Shown: piece after piece, positions 1 to 7,065 of the stretch
How positions within the stretch are numbered: the first letter of the stretch is position 1
How the letters are laid out: each line of letters opens with the position of its first letter
Source of the DNA: CAZPLZ01 sp964587525
Lineage (GTDB): Bacteria > Oederibacteriota > CAKKQC01
DNA length: 17,170 bases
Assembly: GCA_964587525.1 (NCBI GenBank)
Contig: CAZPLZ010000070.1
Span: 1-17,170, forward strand
Direction of reading: 5' to 3'
Made by a program: the position numbers and the translations under genes
Notes under the pieces: model-generated
The model's database searches: none
What the model was told of the DNA's origin: nothing
Seen by the model: only the letters and a program-made list of their open reading frames with translations

Positions 1-4
1 CTTC

Positions 5-328
5 CTACGTCACCTCGTCAATCCATTTGAGGTAATCAGGGTTGCCCCGTTCGATGGGGAGCGCGATCACTTCAGGCACCGTGTAGCTGTGCAGTTCTTT
101 GACACGGGCGATCAGTTGATCAACGAGGGCCCACTTGGTCTTGACGATCAAGAGCGCCTCGGTATCCCGCTCCACCTTGCCCTGCCACCAGTAGATGGAC
201 GTGACCTTCTCCACCAGGTTCACACAGGCGGCCAGCTTCTCGGCAATGAGGGCCTCGGCGATCTTCTGCCCCTCTTCTGGACTGGGAGCCGTGATCAGGA
301 TGACCGCGTGGTGGCCGAGTGTTGCCAT
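5..328 (-). CDS. cutA: Divalent-cation tolerance protein CutA
   Basis: A complete 107-residue protein, the usual CutA1 length. It matches the family almost end to end: an N-terminal beta strand then APSPEEG (residues 14-20), the EKLAACVN motif with the conserved Cys35, SIYWWQGKVE (44-53), LLIVKT (59-64), LHSYTVPEVIALPI (79-92) and the closing YLKWI. CutA1 proteins form stable trimers with a ferredoxin-like fold that bind divalent metals such as copper. Their exact physiological role is unsettled, and the early link to copper tolerance is genetic. The ATG start at 328 follows the upstream gene's stop codon by 16 nt, so cutA is probably the last gene seen of the minus-strand operon. No strong Shine-Dalgarno sequence is visible. 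Its presence beside glycan genes looks incidental. The family assignment is secure. Confidence 0.95.
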   Translation of the reverse strand: MATLGHHAVILITAPSPEEGQKIAEALIAEKLAACVNLVEKVTSIYWWQGKVERDTEALLIVKTKWALVDQLIARVKELHSYTVPEVIALPIERGNPDYLKWIDEVT

Positions 329-344
329 ACGTTAGACAATTCTC

Positions 345-2765
345 TCACAGTCGTCCCGGTGCGGCGGCAACCCGCCGCAACTTCGCCAGGATCCTCTCCG
401 CGTCATCACGCAGATACGGGTAGATCTCGGCAGCCCGGGTGATCAGCCGGTAGGACTTGCCCCACTCCCCCCGGTTCGCCGCCAGAATGCCCATATTAAA
501 GAAATTAGCATCGTTGATCGTTCCATGCTCAGTGCCAGGCAAGTAAAACTTGTAGGCTTCACTCCAGCGCTCCTGTATCCGGTACCCCCGAGCGACCAGA
601 TCGCTGATGTAGTCCACATGCGGGAACCGGGCGTACAGCCTCCGCGCCGCCTCAACATACCCAGGGAGATCGCGAGTCAAACCGTGCCGCGTGACCTCGT
701 AGTACAAACTCTCAATCCCCGGTAGATACGGCAAATACCCAGGCGCACCCACCAGCGGCTCCTCCCGCAGCCGGTACACACAAAAGCCGCCGTTCACGTG
801 ATCCACATGGCGCGACGGCACCACCACCTCAAGATGCCGTCCCACAAACTCCTCCCAAAGCTCCAATTGACGCTCATCCCACTTAAACGCCACCGCATAG
901 TGATGCGGAAACCCTTCCGTGATGAAGTTGTACACCACATGCCGGCAGTTCATCTGCCGCAACTTCACCCGGATTTCATCCGGGCTCGCACACTCCCGCG
1001 CAAGCACCCAGGCCAAGTTGCGCCCATAAATCCGCTCCGAGAAATACCGGCCTGGCAGGCGATAAAACCGTCTATCTCCGATCATGAAGAACCCGCGGAG
1101 CTCAGCGATGCGCCGCAGCTCCGCCCCCGTCTCCCAAAGAGTGCTCAACTGACGGGACAGGTACTGCTCCTGGCTCAGCCTGCCAACCAGGTACCCCAGC
1201 ACCGTCCCCGGCCGCGCCGTCCAAACCGATAGGAACGTCCCCAACGACAGCCACCCCGCCGCCACGCCCACCCCCAACGCCAGGTATCTGCCCCACCTCG
1301 GCCACCGCGCCACAGCCTGCACCACCACCAGGCTGCTCACCGCCGCCCACAGGGCGAAGAGCGGCAGGGCCAGCCTCACCCCCTCCGCCGGGACACTCAC
1401 ATACAACGCGGCAAATCCCACCGCCGCATACCCCATGAGCCAGCGCGCCTCAAACGGAAGTTTCCCCCACCCCATCAGACAGAAAACCATTGAGAGCGCC
1501 AACGCCGGCTGATAGGCCAGCAGGGCCTTGACGAATTCCGGCCCAACCCTGAGCAACGCACGCCAACCCTCACCGCCCTCGCGCATGATCTCCAACGCCT
1601 GGGCACACTCACGATCCCATAGCGCGTGGGGAAAGCACGTAGAGAGAAACGGCCACAACGGGTCACCGACAAATATCCAGCTCTTGACCAGCCACGGCAG
1701 CACCGGCAGAGCCGCCATTCCTAACCACACCAGATTGGTCTTCCAGCCGCCACCCCTAAGTTGCCGGACCAACACCAAGCCCACCCAGGCCAGCACGAGA
1801 AGCGCATGCCCGTTGTACTTCACTGCAGCGCTGCATCCAAAGAGCACTGCGCTAACTGCCAACCATCCGAACGAAGCGCCTTGAACCAACCCGCGGGCCA
1901 GACACACCGCGCCCGCAATCACGTAAGAGGCCGCGGCGAGGTCGTTCTTGGCGATGACCATCTGCGCCCCCACCAGCCCAAAGGTCGCCACCACGCCCAC
2001 GGTGACCCAGCCAGCCGCCCTTCCCCCCAAGGCGACACACCGCCCCGCCAGCAGGGCCATCGCAGCCACAAACGGAATCACCTGTATGAAATGCGGCAGT
2101 GCCTCCATGCGCAGCGCCACCGCTAAAGCGTAGACAAGTTCAGCGGTCAGCGGGCACTGGAGCGGGGTGGAGGTCCCCACGGCGGTGAACCGGTGCAATT
2201 TCAGAAACTGCTCAGGTGCAGCCAGGTGATAGGTGTAGGGATCCCAATGTGAATCGGGAACCAGCATCCGCAAGACCACGGGGAGCACGGGAGCGAACCC
2301 CAGGAGGATCCACCCTGTCCATCCGGCGGGCCAGGCGGGCTGCCACCCTTTGAGCTCCCGCAGCCACCTGAATGATCCTGGCAGAATCAGCAGCACGCCA
2401 AAACTCGCCAGCAGCGCTGCCGGGGTGAACAATCCGGTCAGGGCCAGGCCCAAATTCCAGGGGCCGAGCACGGCAAACCCCAGCAGCATCTGGATCGCCC
2501 GGCGCTCCCCGGAGCTCGCTGTGGGCAAGGGCAACAGTCGTTGCACCAGTGCGCCGCCGTTGAGTAGGCCACAGGCCAGCAGGGCTGCAGCGCCCAGCAC
2601 CAGGGCGTGCCGGAGCAGGGCGCTGAACGCCGAGAGAGACCAGGCCTCGGTTAAGCTCACGCCGGCCCAGGCGGTGATCGCCTCGCTCCAGGACACCACG
2701 TGGTGGCCAAATTGAGAGCAGCACCAGAGCGCCCAGAGGCCACAGGCCACGCCCGTCCAGGACAA
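345..2765 (-). CDS. GT-C-like polytopic membrane protein with C-terminal TPR region (paralogue B)
   Basis: An 806-residue protein. About the first 540 residues are mostly hydrophobic segments, followed by a soluble region and a TPR-like tail (about 690-800). An acidic loop after the early helices, VPDSHWDPYTYHL (residues 169-181, Asp171 and Asp175), resembles the first extracytoplasmic acidic motif of GT-C (PMT/ArnT-like) enzymes. These use polyprenyl-phosphate sugars to modify acceptors outside the membrane. The role as a lipid-linked sugar transferase or glycan-modifying enzyme is inferred; I do not recognise a characterised homologue. It is closely similar along its length to the protein at 7066-10044 but lacks that protein's thioredoxin domain. 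The frame starts with a TTG at 2765 and no good Shine-Dalgarno sequence is seen. The N-terminus aligns with the paralogue to within about two residues, so the start is roughly right. It lies 23 nt after the aminotransferase gene and 16 nt before cutA. Confidence 0.8.
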   Translation of the reverse strand: MSWTGVACGLWALWCCSQFGHHVVSWSEAITAWAGVSLTEAWSLSAFSALLRHALVLGAAALLACGLLNGGALVQRLLPLPTASSGERRAIQMLLGFAVLGPWNLGLALTGLFTPAALLASFGVLLILPGSFRWLRELKGWQPAWPAGWTGWILLGFAPVLPVVLRMLVPDSHWDPYTYHLAAPEQFLKLHRFTAVGTSTPLQCPLTAELVYALAVALRMEALPHFIQVIPFVAAMALLAGRCVALGGRAAGWVTVGVVATFGLVGAQMVIAKNDLAAASYVIAGAVCLARGLVQGASFGWLAVSAVLFGCSAAVKYNGHALLVLAWVGLVLVRQLRGGGWKTNLVWLGMAALPVLPWLVKSWIFVGDPLWPFLSTCFPHALWDRECAQALEIMREGGEGWRALLRVGPEFVKALLAYQPALALSMVFCLMGWGKLPFEARWLMGYAAVGFAALYVSVPAEGVRLALPLFALWAAVSSLVVVQAVARWPRWGRYLALGVGVAAGWLSLGTFLSVWTARPGTVLGYLVGRLSQEQYLSRQLSTLWETGAELRRIAELRGFFMIGDRRFYRLPGRYFSERIYGRNLAWVLARECASPDEIRVKLRQMNCRHVVYNFITEGFPHHYAVAFKWDERQLELWEEFVGRHLEVVVPSRHVDHVNGGFCVYRLREEPLVGAPGYLPYLPGIESLYYEVTRHGLTRDLPGYVEAARRLYARFPHVDYISDLVARGYRIQERWSEAYKFYLPGTEHGTINDANFFNMGILAANRGEWGKSYRLITRAAEIYPYLRDDAERILAKLRRVAAAPGRL
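1936..1979. repeat. Identical 44-nt segment shared by the two GT-C paralogues (copy 1)
   Basis: These 44 bases match 9206-9249 exactly, in the same orientation, at an offset of 7270. A second exact block of 28 bases, 2057-2084 and 9327-9354, has the same offset. The two genes are therefore long direct repeats, about 7.3 kb apart, that could support homologous recombination. Confidence 0.9.
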
Positions 2766-2788
2766 TCGGAATGGCAGGGCTAGGATTC

Positions 2789-4048
2789 TCAGAGAGCGGC
2801 TGACGTGGTGTGGCGCGACCCGCGGCTCATGCAGCGCGACCCACCGCTGACGCGGCAGGTACCCCGCCGCCGTACGGCACGAACCATGACCGTACGGAAG
2901 GCCTCCACCACCCGCTCCACCTCCGCGTCCGTCAGCTTCGCCGAGAACGGAAGCGACAGCGTGCGCTCGGAGACCCAGAGCGCGTTCGGATAATCCCCCG
3001 GCTTGAAACTAAACCGCTTCCGGTAATACGGGTGCAGGTGCAGCGAGATAAAGTGCACCCCCGACCCAATCCCGCGCTGGTTCAGAGCTTCTTGAACCTC
3101 ATCGCGGGAAAGGCGGATCCGCTCAAGATCTAGATGCACCGTGAACAGATGTAGCGCATGCCGGCCCCCGGGCACGTGCGCATCAGGCAGCCTCACCGGC
3201 AAATCCCGAAACCGCTCCGTGTAGTATTCCCAGACCGTCCGGCGCCGGCGCCACCAGCGCTCGATCGCCTTCAACTGATGAATCCCGATCGCCGCGTGCA
3301 AGTCAATCAGGTTGTACTTGAATCCCGGTACCACGATCCGGTAATGGCGGTGGACTCGGTCGCTGAACCTAAACCAGGCATCCTGCGTCATGCCATGGAG
3401 CGCGTACATCTTGATAAGATCTGCCAGCCTGCGGCTGCGCGTGACCACCATGCCGCCCTCGGCCGTCGTGATGTTCTTGGTCACGTAGAAACTAAAACAG
3501 CCCAGGTGCCCCAGGGTACCGGCCCGCCGCCCGCGATACACAGCCTCGATGGCATGCGCCGCGTCCTCCACCACCAGGAGGCGCCGCCGCCGCGCGAGAG
3601 CCAACAGCGGCGCCATCTCGCAGGGCCGGCCCGCCAGATGGACCGGCAACAGCGCCCGGGTCCGCCTGGTCAGAGCGCGCGGCACCAGGTCCGGGTCCAG
3701 GTTTTGCGTGGCCCGATCCACATCCACGAAGCGTGGAATGGCGCCAGTGTGCAAAATGGCATTGGCAGTAGCACCGAACGTGAGGGGGGTGGTGATAACT
3801 TCATCGCCCTGGCCGATCCCGACCGCCAGCATGGCAAGATGAAGCGCCGCCGAGCCCGAGCTCACCGCCACGGCGTGCCGGACACCGGTGTAGGCACGAA
3901 ACGCTGCTTCGAACCGCTTCACCTTGGGCCCGGTGCCGATCCACCCACTGCGTAGCGTGTCCACAACTTCGCGAATTTCCTCCTGCGCGATGCGTGGGGC
4001 TCCGAACATGATATACCTGCCTTTGCCAGACCGAGCCTGCGAGGTCAT
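2789..4048 (-). CDS. DegT/DnrJ/EryC1/StrS family PLP aminotransferase
   Basis: A PLP-dependent sugar aminotransferase of the nucleotide-sugar type, expected to transfer an amino group from glutamate or glutamine to a keto-sugar nucleotide. The fold is clear: RSGWIGTGPKV near residue 33, SSGSAALHLAML (63-74), EDAAHA with cofactor-contacting Asp162, and SFYVTKN with the Schiff-base Lys191. The ATG at 4048 overlaps the preceding methyltransferase stop as ATGA, indicating coupling. The second Met, at 4009, fits the family's normal N-terminus better (MFGAPRIAQEEI) and is preceded by AGGCAGG, so 406 residues is an equally good model. After the usual end of the domain (about residue 390) there is a basic, Ser/Arg-rich tail of about 30 residues that looks non-domain. 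Its likely product is an amino sugar used by the neighbouring transferases. The specific sugar cannot be read from the sequence. Confidence 0.93.
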   Translation of the reverse strand: MTSQARSGKGRYIMFGAPRIAQEEIREVVDTLRSGWIGTGPKVKRFEAAFRAYTGVRHAVAVSSGSAALHLAMLAVGIGQGDEVITTPLTFGATANAILHTGAIPRFVDVDRATQNLDPDLVPRALTRRTRALLPVHLAGRPCEMAPLLALARRRRLLVVEDAAHAIEAVYRGRRAGTLGHLGCFSFYVTKNITTAEGGMVVTRSRRLADLIKMYALHGMTQDAWFRFSDRVHRHYRIVVPGFKYNLIDLHAAIGIHQLKAIERWWRRRRTVWEYYTERFRDLPVRLPDAHVPGGRHALHLFTVHLDLERIRLSRDEVQEALNQRGIGSGVHFISLHLHPYYRKRFSFKPGDYPNALWVSERTLSLPFSAKLTDAEVERVVEAFRTVMVRAVRRRGTCRVSGGSRCMSRGSRHTTSAAL

Positions 4049-4785
4049 GGCTCCTTAGGCGTGGCCAGCGCAAGCACCGAGAGGCCGGCAGGAAAATCAA
4101 AGTGCCGCAGCAATGACGCCTCAAACTTGAACACAGCCGTCAGCGAGCGGTTGAGCCACGGAGGCACCTTCGGGAGCACATTCTCATCTGTGACCTTCTT
4201 CCCGGCCAGATGCTCCCAGGCCCGCTCAATCACGGCCAGCGGAAAGAGCAGTGAATTAAAGTAGGACGCTTTATGGATCCTGAAGCCAGCCTCGCGTAGC
4301 TTGGCACGGAGTTCACGTAAACGGTAGCGTCGCTTATGCGAACCGAGGTCATCCAGCTGACTCCACATAAACTGGTAGGCGGGAACGGTCAACACCGCCA
4401 GACCGCCGCTGTTGAGCACACGGTGGATTTCAGCAAGGGCAATCCCATCATGCTCCACGTGCTCCAGCACATCACACGCCAACGCTAGATCAAAGGACGA
4501 ATCGGGAAATGGAAGCTGCTCCGCCTCGCCCTGGACCAGATTGCTCACGCCGCGCCGTCGGCAGAATTCTAGGGCGACCTCGGAGTTGTCCAAGGTGACG
4601 ACGTCACCGAATTCCTCAAACGCCTGCGACATCACGCCGGTCCCACAGCCGATATTCAGAATCTTCAAACCTTGGGCCCTTAAGACGGCACGGACCACGA
4701 GGCTCTTCAGGATCGCCAGACGGCCCACGTACCACCAGTATCCCTGCTCGTGGCGAAAGATGGTCTCGAAGAGCGACTGCTTCAC
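4045..4785 (-). CDS. Class I SAM-dependent methyltransferase (Methyltransf_11 type)
   Basis: A 246-residue protein with a Rossmann methyltransferase core. Motif I is KILNIGCGTG (41-50), the acidic end of strand 2 is TLDNS (Asp66), the motif equivalent to QLPFPDSSFDLALACDVLEHV follows, and HRVLNSGGLAVLTVP is the typical later strand. The N-terminal HEQGYWWYVGRL is characteristic of methyltransferases found in polysaccharide and lipid-carrier glycan clusters. It probably methylates a sugar, lipid-linked glycan or related small molecule; the acceptor is unknown. The frame opens with GTG at 4785 without an obvious Shine-Dalgarno sequence, 28 nt after the preceding methyltransferase gene. Its TGA overlaps the aminotransferase ATG, so the two are probably translated together. 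Confidence 0.9.
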   Translation of the reverse strand: MKQSLFETIFRHEQGYWWYVGRLAILKSLVVRAVLRAQGLKILNIGCGTGVMSQAFEEFGDVVTLDNSEVALEFCRRRGVSNLVQGEAEQLPFPDSSFDLALACDVLEHVEHDGIALAEIHRVLNSGGLAVLTVPAYQFMWSQLDDLGSHKRRYRLRELRAKLREAGFRIHKASYFNSLLFPLAVIERAWEHLAGKKVTDENVLPKVPPWLNRSLTAVFKFEASLLRHFDFPAGLSVLALATPKEP

Positions 4786-4813
4786 GCCAAGATATACCGA
4801 CGCTTCCTCAGGA

Positions 4814-5455
4814 TTATTTCCTCACAAGAATGGTGAAGTCATAGAGTCCATAGTCGTGAAGCAGGGCCACCTGCTTGGACAACCTGGTCTTACAATAATC
4901 GAACACGAAGCATGGGTCTGCATAGTAGAGGTCAGGACGGATGCGATCTGGGTCCGAGTACTTGGTCAACATATTGAACGCAAAACCCTTCTCGCTGAGC
5001 TGAGCGATCCTCTCCACGGTGTGCAACACATACTCCTTCCATTCTTCATCGCCTATCTGCAACCTGACATTGAAGATGCCATTGGCCACGGTGTAGTCTG
5101 CCACAGTCAGGAGAGATTCATCCGTACAAAACTTGCAGTGATTAAAACCTCGATGCAACTCCCGAGCTTGAGCAATCATCCGGTCAGAGATATCGAACCC
5201 ACGGTACTCGAACCGTAAACCTCTGCCAGTCATATACTCAACGAGCGCACCATAGCCACAGCCGTAATCATTCAATGAGAACATGGCGGTGTGATCACAA
5301 ACTTTGAGGAGCTGTTCAAATCTCAGCTCTTGTGACTCGGGCGAATTCCAATCAACCCCTCGTGCCGTAGCACCATACGTCACGATCTTGTCGCCGTAAT
5401 ATCGCCTCGTCTCTTCCAAGATTTTTTTGAAACTCTGACTATCCTGTACGCTCAT
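4814..5455 (-). CDS. Class I SAM-dependent methyltransferase
   Basis: A 213-residue protein with motif I as NDYGCGYGALVEYM (62-75), motif II as FRGFDIS-like YRGFDIS (Asp88), and a following region that fits the class I fold. It is distinct in sequence from the neighbouring methyltransferase, and the substrate is unknown. It is most likely involved in decorating a glycan or in making a nucleotide sugar. The ATG at 5455 has AGGA six bases upstream and lies inside the end of the GT2 gene, a 17-nt overlap that implies translational coupling. Base composition around its start is low (a sampled 60-nt line is 40% G+C), clearly below the flanking genes, consistent with recent acquisition. A non-catalytic role cannot be excluded, but the SAM-binding residues are present. 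Confidence 0.87.
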   Translation of the reverse strand: MSVQDSQSFKKILEETRRYYGDKIVTYGATARGVDWNSPESQELRFEQLLKVCDHTAMFSLNDYGCGYGALVEYMTGRGLRFEYRGFDISDRMIAQARELHRGFNHCKFCTDESLLTVADYTVANGIFNVRLQIGDEEWKEYVLHTVERIAQLSEKGFAFNMLTKYSDPDRIRPDLYYADPCFVFDYCKTRLSKQVALLHDYGLYDFTILVRK

Positions 5456-6362
5456 AGATTTTCCTAATGACGGTGTAAGGCCTCTGCTTGGTTTCCATGA
5501 AGACTTTTGACAGATAGATACCGATCACCCCTAAACAAAAGATGGTCAACCCACCCAGCAACCATATTGACACGATCAGCGATGGCCAACCGATGAGCAG
5601 ATCGCCGAAGAAGATTCTCCTTACCACCAAGTGAAATGCAGCGATACATGAGAGCAGCACGAGGATACAGCCCAAATAGAAGATGAAGGCAAGTGGCTTG
5701 TTGCTGAAAGAAGTAATCGAGTTGACAAACACAGAAGCTCTTCGCTTCAAGGTATACGTGGAGCTCCCCTTGGAGTGTTTCTCGACAACGAGAGGCACCT
5801 GCTTGAACCCTGTGATCGCCCACAACCCATCCAAAAAAATCTCACGATCCTTGTGTGCGACCAGGCTCACCACATACCTCTGGCTCATGAGCCTGGCGAT
5901 GGTCACATTGGATGGCACTGGATAGCTCGAGAGCAGGTTAAACAGCTTATAAAAGAGAGCCCCGCTCAGGCGTTTGAAGAATCCTCCCTTGCGCGTCTGC
6001 TGCACACCATACACGACATCGGCCCTGGAGCTCTTGATCTCCGAGTAGAACGTGCCCAGCAACTCCGGTTCCTCTTCCAGATCACAATCGACGAGAAAAA
6101 CCAAGTCCCCCTTGGCATAGGCCAGACCGGTCATGATGGCCTTGTAATGACCAAAATTCCTTGAGAGATCAATGACTCGGACCCGGTGATCCCCCTCATA
6201 CAGAGAAAGGGCAAGCTCAAGCGAGTTGTCAGGTGAACCATCATTGACGAAGAGGATTTCATAATCGCCCGTGATCTTCTCAGCGGCCGTTCGGACGCGC
6301 GCGTAAAACTCCTGCACATAAGGGGCCGAAGAATACAGGGTGGTCACAACTGAGAGGTCCAT
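5439..6362 (-). CDS. Family 2 glycosyltransferase with two C-terminal membrane helices (DPM1/ArnC/GtrB-like)
   Basis: A 307-residue protein with an N-terminal GT-A domain: SVVTTLYSS, VNDGSPDNS (Asp41), a DLSRNFGHYKA motif, and the metal-binding VDCDLEE (Asp92 and Asp94). SKGSSTYTLKRR (197-208) is followed by two hydrophobic helices at about 224-246 and 258-286 and a short basic cytoplasmic tail. This layout is that of polyprenyl-phosphate glycosyltransferases, which move a sugar from a nucleotide onto undecaprenyl phosphate at the inner membrane. The lipid-linked sugar would then serve a GT-C enzyme on the other side, and two GT-C-like proteins lie in the same operon. That pairing is inference from family logic. 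The gene starts 3 nt after the WbqC stop and overlaps the next gene by 17 nt. Composition is below that of the flanks (a sampled line is 50% G+C). Confidence 0.93.
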   Translation of the reverse strand: MDLSVVTTLYSSAPYVQEFYARVRTAAEKITGDYEILFVNDGSPDNSLELALSLYEGDHRVRVIDLSRNFGHYKAIMTGLAYAKGDLVFLVDCDLEEEPELLGTFYSEIKSSRADVVYGVQQTRKGGFFKRLSGALFYKLFNLLSSYPVPSNVTIARLMSQRYVVSLVAHKDREIFLDGLWAITGFKQVPLVVEKHSKGSSTYTLKRRASVFVNSITSFSNKPLAFIFYLGCILVLLSCIAAFHLVVRRIFFGDLLIGWPSLIVSIWLLGGLTIFCLGVIGIYLSKVFMETKQRPYTVIRKIYERTG

Positions 6363-6365
6363 TGT

Positions 6366-7061
6366 TCAAAAACTCTTCATATACTTTGCGGCGTGAGGCC
6401 CTTCATTAAAGATGAGATCAACGCAACTGACACGGTGCTCAAACGGGGGAAAGAGTTGGTGATATTCCGGGTAACCTGAATAGTCTATATACCTCAACGT
6501 GATGCCTTCATTCTTCAACAGGTTCTCATCAAGGTACTCGGCTGCCGTGGGACCTGAAACGTACTCCCTCGCACCGGTCTGTTGGCATAAATGAACAAGC
6601 CGTTCTGTTTTCCCATTGACCAATGTATATTCCACCGACGATGAGATTTTCGTCTTAATGCCCAACAACTGGCACATGGTCTTGATAAACTTGACATTGA
6701 CCCGGCTTAAAAAACATTCCTCCCCGCAGTCGTGATAGAGCCGCTCAAAGACATCACCGTACTCTTTAAAATACGCAGTCTGAGAATAACTTTGAACCAT
6801 GGTGGACCAGTGCCTCGTGGCCCATGCCAGGTTGCTGATTTTTGTCTCATGAATCTTCTTAAACCTCTTCACCCCCTTGACATGGACAGGTATGGTCAGC
6901 CACCTCAACCCGTTCCGAGTCTTGATGAGGTTCCGATTGCGCCAGTCACTCCTAGTATATTGCGCGTCGTCATAGAGGATGAATTCATCAACCATGTTGA
7001 TAAGGTCAAAATATCCTTTCCAGGGGATGTAATTTGACTGGACAACTGCCAATCTTTTCAC
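6366..7061 (-). CDS. WbqC-family protein
   Basis: A 231-residue protein with the WbqC-family signature: VVQSNYIPWKGYFDLI at the N-terminus, then VDEFILYDDAQYTRSDWRNRN and GLRWLTIPV within the first 60 residues. WbqC proteins are found in O-antigen and capsule clusters and are often linked to tailoring of amino sugars. The biochemical step has not been safely assigned for this sequence. The GTG start at 7061 is supported by GGAAGG about ten bases upstream, which overlaps the stop of the large membrane protein gene 4 nt away. Sampled lines are 40-50% G+C, among the lowest in the window. Next to an aminotransferase, two methyltransferases and a GT2 enzyme, it probably helps to make or modify the sugar delivered by this operon. 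Confidence 0.9.
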   Translation of the reverse strand: MKRLAVVQSNYIPWKGYFDLINMVDEFILYDDAQYTRSDWRNRNLIKTRNGLRWLTIPVHVKGVKRFKKIHETKISNLAWATRHWSTMVQSYSQTAYFKEYGDVFERLYHDCGEECFLSRVNVKFIKTMCQLLGIKTKISSSVEYTLVNGKTERLVHLCQQTGAREYVSGPTAAEYLDENLLKNEGITLRYIDYSGYPEYHQLFPPFEHRVSCVDLIFNEGPHAAKYMKSF

Positions 7062-7065
7062 TCGT

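Noticed and set aside
3158..3955. A 265-codon plus-strand frame.
   Set aside because: It is antisense to the DegT-family aminotransferase, which has its catalytic lysine and domain motifs. No domain was seen in the shadow.
4412..5218. A 268-codon plus-strand frame across two methyltransferase genes.
   Set aside because: It runs antisense to both genes, which have SAM-binding motifs, and contains no recognised motif.
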